Positions 1-6,243 of a stretch of DNA of 32,395 bases are shown piece after piece. The stretch is taken from positions 1 through 32,395 of the forward strand of contig JAOZKI010000025.1 of the NCBI GenBank assembly GCA_029935455.1, given 5' to 3'. A program made the translations under genes and the position numbers. The notes below the pieces were generated by a model that had not been told where the DNA came from, searched no databases, and saw nothing but the letters and a program-made list of their open reading frames with translations. Position 1 is the first letter of the stretch, and each line of letters opens with the position of its first letter. This DNA comes from Lysobacterales bacterium (GTDB taxonomy: Bacteria > Pseudomonadota > Gammaproteobacteria > Xanthomonadales > SZUA-36).

Positions 1-76
1 TGGGCAGTGAGGCGTAAAAACCGTATGCTAAGTGCAGAGGCGCCAAGTTCGGACCGCCTCAAGAGGATTGGTTCAC

Positions 77-889
77 ATGATCAAAACGCGTTGCTTTCTG
101 TCTGCTACGGTGGCCGTTGTGCTTAGTCTGTTCCCGCTTTCCGTGCTGGCGCTCGCGCCACAGTGGTACATGAAGATGACTGCTGTTGTGGAAGATGGGG
201 AAACTTTTTTTTATGACGATCGATCCGGCGTTTTTGGGCGTTTGTCAGGGGCTGGCAATGGTGAGGACAAGCATGACATTCCCGCTTTTTCTGATTTGAC
301 CGGATTGCCAGTGGCGATCGTATTCGATAAGGACAGTCGTTGGTGGTCGAAACAGCAATATTTGAGTAGCTACACGAACCAAGGTAAGGGCCGTAAAACC
401 TGGGACTTTACGATCCATAGCCGCTATCCCAACGGTCAGATAACGCTGGTGTGGGACGGTCTTAATGTGGTCACTGGTGCCGATGGGGATTTTCGCACCA
501 GTTTCAACCAGAACGATGAAGTGCTGGAGCGTCTTACCTTGATTGATCGTGAGACCGGACAGCAGATTGCCGCTAAATCTGGCAATTCGCTTAACAGCTA
601 TGAGTTCAATATGAACGGACAGACGGAGCGTAAGTTCCGATGGGTGCAGAATCGGGTTCGTCGATCGGATACGCGCCCGCTGCCGATCAAGCCCCAAGAT
701 CCAGGCATCACCGCTACACCTGGGACGGTGCGTGTCCGCACACCAGGAGAGCAGGTGTTTTCTTGGCAGCCTGGAGATAGGCTGCCGAGCCCGGAGGAAG
801 CGGGCGCCTTACCGGTTTTTCCGGCGGGGCCGACGCCAGAAGAGTCGGCTGGCGAACAGCCAATAATTGAGCGTTTAAAGGAAGATTAA
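77..889 (+). CDS. Exported protein of unknown function
   Basis: I do not recognise the family. An in-frame ATG exists at 32, but the start at 77 is preferred: it opens directly into a signal peptide (MIKTR, then a hydrophobic run ending in SVLALA), and AAGAGG at 61-66 can serve as ribosome binding site, although 10 bases away. The mature part is about 245 residues, hydrophilic and rich in aromatic and charged residues, with no membrane segment. The last 60 or so residues are proline-, glycine- and glutamate-rich and look like a disordered tail. A periplasmic or surface location is inferred from the signal peptide. The gene stands alone, with a terminator-like hairpin about 50 bases downstream and a tRNA promoter after that. 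A 6-bp inverted repeat (37-42 with 55-60) lies just before the ribosome binding site. Confidence 0.75.
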   Translation: MIKTRCFLSATVAVVLSLFPLSVLALAPQWYMKMTAVVEDGETFFYDDRSGVFGRLSGAGNGEDKHDIPAFSDLTGLPVAIVFDKDSRWWSKQQYLSSYTNQGKGRKTWDFTIHSRYPNGQITLVWDGLNVVTGADGDFRTSFNQNDEVLERLTLIDRETGQQIAAKSGNSLNSYEFNMNGQTERKFRWVQNRVRRSDTRPLPIKPQDPGITATPGTVRVRTPGEQVFSWQPGDRLPSPEEAGALPVFPAGPTPEESAGEQPIIERLKED

Positions 890-937
890 CCGCTGTTTGG
901 GGCCGACCTCGGAGCGCTACGTTAGCCCTGCGCTTAT

Positions 938-958
938 GGCGTCGGCTGACGCCCTTTT
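938..958 (+). terminator. Rho-independent terminator of the first gene
   Basis: GGCGTC (938-943) pairs with GACGCC (948-953) around the loop GGCT, followed by CTTTT. The stem is short and the T-run only four bases, so it is modest. It separates the exported-protein gene from the tRNA promoter. Confidence 0.5.
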
Positions 959-988
959 GAGTAGGACCAGGAATGGCAGGGCGGGGCG

Positions 989-1017
989 TTGACAAGGCTG
1001 TGTCAACTGCTCATAAT
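989..1017 (+). promoter_or_regulatory. Sigma-70 promoter of the tRNA array
   Basis: TTGACA (989-994, perfect -35) and CATAAT (1012-1017, -10) are separated by exactly 17 bases. The bases just after the -10 are C-rich (TCGCCCCC), the GC-rich discriminator typical of stable-RNA promoters under stringent (ppGpp/DksA) control. The first tRNA begins 31 bases after the -10. Confidence 0.8.
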
Positions 1018-1047
1018 TCGCCCCCTTCGCGTTTGACGCGAGGCAAC

Positions 1048-1124
1048 GCGCCCGTAGCTCAGCTGGATAGAGTACCTGGCTACGAACCAGGCGGTCGGAG
1101 GTTCGAATCCTTCCGGGCGCGCCA
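1048..1124 (+). tRNA. tRNA-Arg (anticodon ACG)
   Basis: Full cloverleaf. Acceptor stem GCGCCCG pairs with CGGGCGC (1114-1120), discriminator G, and CCA is encoded. The anticodon stem CCTGG/CCAGG holds the loop CTACGAA, anticodon ACG (A34 normally becomes inosine). The T-arm carries GGTTCGAATCC. It is the first tRNA of the array. Confidence 0.97.
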
Positions 1125-1133
1125 TATAGACGA

Positions 1134-1163
1134 CGCGGGCTCCAGCAGGGGCCCGCGTTTTTT
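1134..1163 (+). terminator. Terminator-like hairpin between tRNA-Arg and tRNA-Pro
   Basis: CGCGGGC (1134-1140) and GCCCGCG (1151-1157) form a perfect 7-bp GC-rich stem with a 10-base loop, followed by six T. By sequence it is a good intrinsic terminator. Only 17 bases separate it from the next tRNA, so either read-through feeds the downstream tRNAs or a promoter lies inside this hairpin or the tRNA before it. Confidence 0.8.
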
Positions 1164-1180
1164 AGATCGGGAGCAATGTT

Positions 1181-1257
1181 CGGGGTGTAGCGCAGCCTGG
1201 TAGCGCAACTGCTTTGGGAGCAGTGGGTCGGGGGTTCAAATCCCTCCACCCCGACCA
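1181..1257 (+). tRNA. tRNA-Pro (anticodon TGG)
   Basis: Acceptor CGGGGTG pairs with CACCCCG (1247-1253), discriminator A, CCA encoded. The anticodon stem ACTGC/GCAGT holds TTTGGGA, anticodon TGG. The C1-G72 start is the usual form for bacterial tRNA-Pro. Confidence 0.97.
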
Positions 1258-1280
1258 CATTCAGTGTAGGCTGATATAAG

Positions 1281-1357
1281 GCGCCTGTAGCTCAACTGGA
1301 TAGAGCATCGGCCTTCTAAGCCGGCGGTTGCAGGTTCGAGTCCTGCCGGGCGCGCCA
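1281..1357 (+). tRNA. tRNA-Arg (anticodon TCT)
   Basis: Acceptor GCGCCTG pairs with CGGGCGC (1347-1353) with one T-G wobble, discriminator G, CCA encoded. The anticodon loop CTTCTAA gives TCT, reading AGA/AGG codons. It follows tRNA-Pro after 23 bases, so the two are probably co-transcribed. Confidence 0.97.
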
Positions 1358-1419
1358 TGGCTCGCTAACGGCAGGCAATCGCGGTTGGTGTACACTGGAA
1401 CCGATTGGATAGAACAGTG

Positions 1420-1495
1420 GTGGGCGTAGCTCAGTTGGTAGAGCGCCGGATTGTGATTCCGGTGGTCGTGGGTTCGAGCCCCATCGTCCACCCCA
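1420..1495 (+). tRNA. tRNA-His (anticodon GTG)
   Basis: Acceptor GTGGGCG pairs with CGTCCAC (1485-1491), discriminator C at 1492, CCA encoded. The anticodon loop TTGTGAT gives GTG. A genome-encoded G at 1419 sits opposite C73 and supplies the extra G-1 that marks tRNA-His. Confidence 0.97.
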
Positions 1496-1502
1496 TTTTA
1501 TG

Positions 1503-1533
1503 CAGGGCCGGGCACCACCCGGCCCTGTTCGTT
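1503..1533 (+). terminator. Terminator-like hairpin after tRNA-His
   Basis: CAGGGCCGGG (1503-1512) pairs perfectly with CCCGGCCCTG (1518-1527) around the loop CACCA. This 10-bp stem is very stable, but the tail is only TTCGTT, so the U-tract is poor. It probably ends the Pro-Arg-His transcript. Confidence 0.6.
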
Positions 1534-1544
1534 ACCTGATCGGC

Positions 1545-1577
1545 TAATGACCGCTTGCTCCGTTTGCACGGTCATTA
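1545..1577 (+). repeat. Inverted repeat between tRNA-His and tRNA-Ser
   Basis: TAATGACCG (1545-1553) is perfectly complementary to CGGTCATTA (1569-1577). The 15-base loop holds a further TGC/GCA pairing (1556-1558 with 1566-1568). There is no T-run, so it is not a standard terminator. It could be an operator, an RNA hairpin or a relic. Confidence 0.5.
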
Positions 1578-1637
1578 ACACGGGCGTTCTGCAAATGGCG
1601 CTGCGCTGTGCCACCGACGGGTGATAAGTGAAAATGT

Positions 1638-1730
1638 GGAGAGGTGCCGGAGTGGTTGAACGGGCTCGCCTGGAAAGCGAGTATACGGTTTATCGCCGTA
1701 TCGAGGGTTCGAATCCCTCCCTCTCCGCCA
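1638..1730 (+). tRNA. tRNA-Ser (anticodon GGA)
   Basis: A 93-base class II tRNA. Acceptor GGAGAGG pairs perfectly with CCTCTCC (1720-1726), discriminator G, CCA encoded. The anticodon stem CTCGC/GCGAG holds CTGGAAA, anticodon GGA. The long variable arm pairs TACGG with CCGTA. No clear promoter of its own is visible upstream. Confidence 0.97.
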
Positions 1731-1743
1731 TCCTTAAGAGAAG

Positions 1744-1767
1744 CCCTGCCTCGCAGGGTTTTTTTTT
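1744..1767 (+). terminator. Rho-independent terminator after tRNA-Ser
   Basis: CCCTGC (1744-1749) and GCAGGG (1753-1758) with the loop CTC, followed by nine T. A textbook intrinsic terminator 13 bases after the CCA end. Confidence 0.9.
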
Positions 1768-1853
1768 GCCTGATGCGTGCTAAAGCCCAGAAAAGTAATG
1801 CCGTTTTTTCTGTCGAGTGGTTACACTAAGTGAGTTCATTGAGTGGAATTTCT

Positions 1854-2756
1854 ATGAAACGTCTGATCCTTGCAGGGTGTTTACTCACCGGCGCGGTTGA
1901 ATCCATGGCACAGGAGCTGCTCCATGGTATGGATGTGCAGGGGAACTTGTTCACGGTGGATTTAAATACGGGTGCGGGCACCCTGGTTGGCGTTCTGGAC
2001 TTTCCTGGCAACGCGATTCTGGCCGGTTATAACGAAATCGTTCACGATCCGGACAGCGAACGCTCCTATGCACAGGAGCGGGACGGGAATTTCCGTTTGC
2101 AGCCCTTTGACCACATTTCGGGCAACGCGCTGGGCCCGGCAGTTGATGATGACGGTTCCTGGCATGCGCTTGAGTTCGTTGATGGAACCCTGTACGGGGT
2201 GTATTTCACGCAGTCGGGCGATTCAAACTTCGCTACCCTGGATCCCGCCACCGGCGAGCCCACCGATATTGCCAATTTTTCACTGGGCGTTCAGGTTAAT
2301 GTGACGGGCCTTGCCTGGGACGGGGCCGTACTCTACGCCATTACCAATGGCGGCGCCGCGCAACAGGGCTCACCACAGAATCCCTCCGTGCTCTACCAAA
2401 TTGACCCTTTAAGCGGGGCAACGGCAGAGATCGGACCGACCGGTATGCGCGCTGGGGGCATGGCTTTCGGGCCGGATGGCCAGCTTTACGCTGGTGGAAC
2501 GGGCCCCAACCGGGGCGAGATCTGGCGTCTTGACACATTCACGGGAGCGGGCGTTCTGCTGGGCGCGACTGGTTTCGGTCAGGGTCAGGGTAACGGCATT
2601 GGCGGTCTTATGACCGCGGACCGCACGGTTCCGCCTCCCGTTCCACCACCACCGCCACCACGCCCTGCGGTGGGCGTGCCTGCGGTGCAGGGAGGGATCC
2701 CTTGGCTGGTGGCGGTTTTCCTGATCACTGGCCTGTGGCGAACCGGCCGCCGCTAG
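1854..2756 (+). CDS. Exported beta-propeller-like protein with C-terminal sorting-signal-like tail
   Basis: An in-frame ATG exists at 1830, but the start at 1854 is preferred: GAGTGGA at 1841-1847 is well spaced and MKRLIL begins a signal peptide ending near ESMAQ. The LAGC at residues 6-9 lies too near the N-terminus to be a good lipobox. The body of about 240 residues repeats a pattern of G-x-LY followed by hydrophobic strands (TLYGVYF, VLYAITN, QLYAGGT) and D-x-x-T/S-G-x-x motifs (DLNTGAG, DPATGEP, DPLSGAT, DTFTGAG). This fits a WD40/YncE-like beta-propeller. A proline-rich linker leads to a tail of Gly-Gly, about 15 hydrophobic residues and a basic RTGRR end, resembling GlyGly-CTERM surface-sorting signals. 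Substrate and function are unknown. Confidence 0.8.
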   Translation: MKRLILAGCLLTGAVESMAQELLHGMDVQGNLFTVDLNTGAGTLVGVLDFPGNAILAGYNEIVHDPDSERSYAQERDGNFRLQPFDHISGNALGPAVDDDGSWHALEFVDGTLYGVYFTQSGDSNFATLDPATGEPTDIANFSLGVQVNVTGLAWDGAVLYAITNGGAAQQGSPQNPSVLYQIDPLSGATAEIGPTGMRAGGMAFGPDGQLYAGGTGPNRGEIWRLDTFTGAGVLLGATGFGQGQGNGIGGLMTADRTVPPPVPPPPPPRPAVGVPAVQGGIPWLVAVFLITGLWRTGRR

Positions 2757-2774
2757 AAGCTGCCTTGCAGGCAG

Positions 2775-3203
2775 TTAGTCGATCGCAACCAGTTCCAAGG
2801 CAAAAGTGAGGTCCTTGCCGGCCAGGGGGTGATTGCCATCGACGGTAATGGTTTCCTCGGACAGGGCCGTAATGACGAAACGCATCTCCGCCCCGTTGGG
2901 ATCCCGAGCCGCCAGCGGCATGCCGACTTCGGGCGTGAGTTCGGCAGGCAGCACGTTCCGTGGCACCTGCTGTACCCGGGCCGGATCGTGGGCGCCGTAG
3001 GCCTCGGCCGCCGGAATGTTGACCGTTTTTGTGTCACCGGGGCTCATGCCTTGCACCGCCGCGTCAAAGCCAGCGATCACCTGGCCCTCACCCAGCGTAA
3101 AAGTCAACGGGTCCCGCCCGCGCGATGAATCGAACTCGGTGCCGTCATCCAACGTACCTGTGTAGTGAATATGAACCGTATTGCCGGTGCTTGCTGCTGT
3201 CAT
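2775..3203 (-). CDS. FKBP-type peptidyl-prolyl cis-trans isomerase (SlyD-like fold)
   Basis: Isomerises X-Pro bonds during folding; probably cytoplasmic, since no signal peptide is visible. Hallmarks are VHIHYTGTLDDGTEFDSS near the N-terminus, GEGQVIAGFDAAVQGM, and the PxEAYG-x-HD segment that opens the inserted flap of SlyD/FkpB-type proteins. It lacks the histidine- and cysteine-rich tail of SlyD, which makes it more like FkpB or a generic short FKBP. A longer reading from 3236 has no ribosome binding site. The ATG at 3203 has GGAA upstream and starts close to the domain, so it is preferred (142 residues). It lies downstream of coq7 on the same strand and convergent with the beta-propeller gene, 18 bases away. 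Confidence 0.9.
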   Translation of the reverse strand: MTAASTGNTVHIHYTGTLDDGTEFDSSRGRDPLTFTLGEGQVIAGFDAAVQGMSPGDTKTVNIPAAEAYGAHDPARVQQVPRNVLPAELTPEVGMPLAARDPNGAEMRFVITALSEETITVDGNHPLAGKDLTFALELVAID

Positions 3204-3298
3204 GGTCGTTTCCAAATCCGTAGCGTCAGGGGGCATTAGGGGGAAAGCTCACGCTAACAGAGTCTGGTGGCCCGGCATAGCGATAATGTGTCCAGGTC

Positions 3299-3859
3299 TC
3301 AAATTCGTGCGGCGATGGCAACACCCACCCGGGAACCGGTGCCAATCACTGCGGACCAACACCGTTCGGGCCAATTGGGCGCACGGGTCAGAGCGGCGGC
3401 TGCCTCATCACGATGTTCCAGCTCGTCCTCGCGGAAGCAGGCGATCATGCCAGCGAGCGCTGCAAGCTCGGGTTTTCCCTCCAGGAATCGGAGCTGCGTC
3501 GCGTAGTGATCGTCAACGAAGCTTTCCACCGCCCTGACGGTCTCAAAAGCCATACGGGTGCCGCCCAGGGCACTCAATGCTCCCAACAACCATCCCGCCA
3601 GGCGCCAGAGGGGTAGGGCATGACTGCGGCCAGCAGGACTGAGCCAGCTGTCAAAAAAGGCCAGATGTTGCTGCTCCGTGCGCAAATGTCTATCCGCAAA
3701 GCGGCGCAATTTCGGGTTGCGGGTGCACGCCAGCATGCCGCGATAGATCTCCACAGCGCCGGCCTCGCCGGCATGGTCGGAACGCAAGGCGCGAACCAGG
3801 CAAGGATCAAGCGTGAGCGTTTCGTAGGGCGCAGGGCGTTGCATAAACATGAGTTTCAC
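3299..3859 (-). CDS. coq7: 3-demethoxyubiquinol 3-hydroxylase (Coq7)
   Basis: A di-iron hydroxylase of ubiquinone biosynthesis that performs the C6 hydroxylation (the step catalysed by UbiF in E. coli). The ferritin-like helical ligand set is visible: Glu32 in DHAGEAG, Glu62 and His65 in EQQH, Glu112 in AVES, and Glu146 and His149 in the ExxH of DELEH. Hydrophobic helices at about 84-100 fit membrane-surface association. The 186-residue length is close to other bacterial Coq7 proteins. The first codon here is GTG; ATG codons at 3850 and 3844 are alternatives and none has a convincing ribosome binding site. It is divergent from the EamA gene, only 23 bases away, so their promoters must overlap coding sequence. 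Confidence 0.93.
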   Translation of the reverse strand: MKLMFMQRPAPYETLTLDPCLVRALRSDHAGEAGAVEIYRGMLACTRNPKLRRFADRHLRTEQQHLAFFDSWLSPAGRSHALPLWRLAGWLLGALSALGGTRMAFETVRAVESFVDDHYATQLRFLEGKPELAALAGMIACFREDELEHRDEAAAALTRAPNWPERCWSAVIGTGSRVGVAIAARI

Positions 3860-3882
3860 TGATCAGCGGTGATACTGCCGTC

Positions 3883-4869
3883 ATGCAGCAACGCGCTACC
3901 ATCAAAGACTGGTTCGTTCTTTTTTCCCTGACCATTTTCTGGGGCACGTCCTTCGTGTTTAACGAATTGGCCCTGGCTGCGGTGCCGCCTTCGGTGCTGG
4001 TGATGGTTCGGCTGTTACTGGGTTTTTTGGTGCTGCTGGCCGCACTGCTGGCCAGCAGGCAAGGCCTGCCACGCCCCAGCCGCGCCTGGCTTCCCTGGTT
4101 GGTCATCGCTTTGCTCGGCACTTTCTTACCCATGCGCCTGACCGCCTGGGCACAGCTCTTTATCGGCAGCGCGGAAACCGGGGTGCTCATGGCCATAACG
4201 CCGCTGATGGTCTTCGCGCTCAGCTGGATATTTTTACCGCAGGAACGGGCATCGGGTTGGCAGTTTCTCAGCCTGCTCTTCGGGTTTGCTGGGGTCTTTT
4301 TACTGGTGGCTGGTGATATGCCTAGCGGCCTGCGCAACAACCCGCATCTGTTTGGTCTTCTCGCGGTGCTGGTGGCGGCATTTTGTTATGCCATGAACAG
4401 TGTTTATGCGCGCCGCTTTGCGGCTTCTCAGTCGCCGCTGGTGCTCGCTACCGGAACCATGCTGCTGGCTTCACTGCTGACCGCACCCGCCGCCTTGGCA
4501 GATCTGTCCATGGTGCTATGGCCGCTACCGCTGTCCGCTGTTGTGGCGCTGTTAATGCTCGGTTTGGTGAGCACGGGGCTCGCCAGCGTGCTCTATTTTC
4601 GACTGGTTCAGGGTCCCGGGCCGGTATTTACGGCGCAGGTTACCTACGGCGTACCGGCCTGGGCTGTGCTGGCAGCTGCCTGGGTGTTGCAGGAGCCGAT
4701 TGGAACACGAATTCTACTGGGCCTGGCCCTAATTCTATTGGGTGTTGCCCTTACCGAGTGGGGTGGGCGTCGCAGCCGCTGGCGTGCTCTTCCGCTGGCA
4801 GACGCCCATGCATCAGGCGCCACCAGAGTGGCGGCAGCAGTGCCAGCAGTACGGCCAGTGAGTAAGTGA
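3883..4869 (+). CDS. EamA/DMT-family transporter
   Basis: A drug/metabolite-transporter-superfamily permease of the inner membrane with about ten hydrophobic helices in two EamA repeats. The first starts near FWGTSFVFNELAL and the second near CYAMNSVYARRFA. The substrate cannot be read from sequence; relatives export amino acids, metabolites or toxic compounds. After the last helix (ILLGLALILLGVALTEW) there is a tail of about 35 residues rich in Arg, Ala and Val. This tail is encoded where the gene overlaps the 3' end of the convergent AlkB-like gene by 119 bases (4751-4869). Confidence 0.9.
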   Translation: MQQRATIKDWFVLFSLTIFWGTSFVFNELALAAVPPSVLVMVRLLLGFLVLLAALLASRQGLPRPSRAWLPWLVIALLGTFLPMRLTAWAQLFIGSAETGVLMAITPLMVFALSWIFLPQERASGWQFLSLLFGFAGVFLLVAGDMPSGLRNNPHLFGLLAVLVAAFCYAMNSVYARRFAASQSPLVLATGTMLLASLLTAPAALADLSMVLWPLPLSAVVALLMLGLVSTGLASVLYFRLVQGPGPVFTAQVTYGVPAWAVLAAAWVLQEPIGTRILLGLALILLGVALTEWGGRRSRWRALPLADAHASGATRVAAAVPAVRPVSK

Positions 4870-5851
4870 CCGGTAATTGCGGGGCGGTTTCGCTGCGATG
4901 CAACTCAGGGTAGGGACGACCGGGGTTCACGTGGTGGTCCGCGTGGCGTGGGAGTTGTAACAGCAGGGCGTTGCTGAGCCAAAAGCTCGAATCCCAGCTG
5001 TGTTGCAGGCTGGGCCTGGTGTCGTGCTCCGGGGCCCGTCGGAGCCCGTAGTGTTCGACGTAGTTGATGACCTCAAGCAACAGTGCGGCCCCCAGACCCT
5101 GAACCACAAACAAAGCGGCTGCCAAGGGCCCCAGCGCCATGAGAATCACCAGCACAAGGCTCAGACTAAGGACATACCAGCCGACCATCTCGTTAAGCCA
5201 AGCAGGTCGTCCACGACGGCGCGCGTCGCCGGCGGCTAGCAGAAATCCCCGACGCGTATTGAGCCACCAGGCCCGGGGCGCACGCCAATAAACGTTACTG
5301 CCGCGGGGCGCAGAGCTTGGGTCATCTGCTGTGGCAACCTTGGCGTGATGCCATCGAGGGTGCACCAGCTTAAAGCATGGAAAACAGACGGCAGACAGAA
5401 GCAGCGCGCCCAGAGTCCGTTGCCATTGTGAGCGGCGATGGATGAGTTCATGGGCGACGTTGATGGCGATAACGCCGCCCAGGTTGATCAGTGACAGGGT
5501 GAAGCCAGTCAGGGTTCCAGCGCCAAACTGCGCTGGACTTTGGGAAATCACGACCAGCGCCCAGCCCAGTACTAGCGCCCAGCTTGCTGCGGCACAGCAC
5601 AACACCATGGTGTCACCAGTGCGCGAGCGGGGGTGCTGAGGCGGGTCACTCACATCTCGTCCCAGGACTGCATCGGCGACGGGCAACAGCAGGTACAAGC
5701 TCAGCGGGATCAGCCAGGTAGAAAGCCAGCCTATGCCCGGCGCATCGCGCATGAGCCACCCAAGCGGCAGTAACAGGGGCAAAAAGACGGCCAGCCAATA
5801 GGCACGACGGGTGAGTGCGGCGTTGAAGCTGCGTGAGGGGATCATGGGCAT
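4751..5851 (-). CDS. alkB: AlkB-family membrane di-iron hydroxylase (alkane 1-monooxygenase-like)
   Basis: Integral-membrane non-haem di-iron oxygenase. AlkB proteins oxidise the terminal carbon of alkanes or related chains with electrons from rubredoxin. Counting from the chosen start, the boxes are HELIHR (134-139), HPRWHH followed by AKVAT (164-174), NYVEHYG (263-269, the AlkB HYG signature) and LPRHADHH (300-307). Several hydrophobic helices flank them. The second box departs from the usual EHxxGHH: the Glu is Val and the Gly is Trp. The first has HR where AlkB normally has HK. A TTG-started reading from 5914 is possible; the ATG at 5851 (or 5845) is preferred on protein grounds, without a strong ribosome binding site. 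No rubredoxin gene lies nearby. Alkane, fatty-acyl or other lipid substrates remain possible. Confidence 0.87.
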   Translation of the reverse strand: MPMIPSRSFNAALTRRAYWLAVFLPLLLPLGWLMRDAPGIGWLSTWLIPLSLYLLLPVADAVLGRDVSDPPQHPRSRTGDTMVLCCAAASWALVLGWALVVISQSPAQFGAGTLTGFTLSLINLGGVIAINVAHELIHRRSQWQRTLGALLLSAVCFPCFKLVHPRWHHAKVATADDPSSAPRGSNVYWRAPRAWWLNTRRGFLLAAGDARRRGRPAWLNEMVGWYVLSLSLVLVILMALGPLAAALFVVQGLGAALLLEVINYVEHYGLRRAPEHDTRPSLQHSWDSSFWLSNALLLQLPRHADHHVNPGRPYPELHRSETAPQLPVTYSLAVLLALLPPLWWRLMHGRLPAEEHASGCDAHPTR

Positions 5852-6079
5852 AGCATAGCAGCAGTTATCGTCCGTGGTAGGAGGACGCTCATGCGCGTTA
5901 AGACGTTGTCGCAAGCCTTTAAATACCCGTCCCCAATCCCCAAGTGCTTGTGTACGCCAGGCATCGCCCGGCGCGGGTCTTTTCGGTTAAAATGTCGGCG
6001 CAGGTCGCGGGACAGCTAGAGGCGTGCATGGGTCCATGGACAAGTGTGCAGACCAGGCTGGTCAACGGAAACAAACTGC

Positions 6080-6164
<85 letters not shown>

Positions 6165-6243
6165 TATATCGCCGATGCGGATAGCGCTCCGCGTCGCATC
6201 AGGCTCCCTGTAGCGGTGAGCTATAAACAAGGAAAAATGATTC

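Noticed and set aside
917-1491. Reading frames antisense to the tRNA array (917-1258 and 1261-1491 minus) with wording such as RIRTSDRLVRSQVLYPAELRA
   Set aside because: These are the well-known false proteins made by translating tRNA genes in reverse; the frames cover the tRNA-Arg, Pro and His genes.
973-1829. Plus-strand frames across tRNA genes (973-1203 and 1644-1829, the latter with [13 protein letters not shown] wording)
   Set aside because: They follow the tRNA-Arg and tRNA-Ser sequences and have no ribosome binding site; typical false annotations.
3807-4340. 177-codon minus-strand frame opposite the EamA gene
   Set aside because: No family resemblance and no ribosome binding site; it is the shadow of a clear transporter gene.
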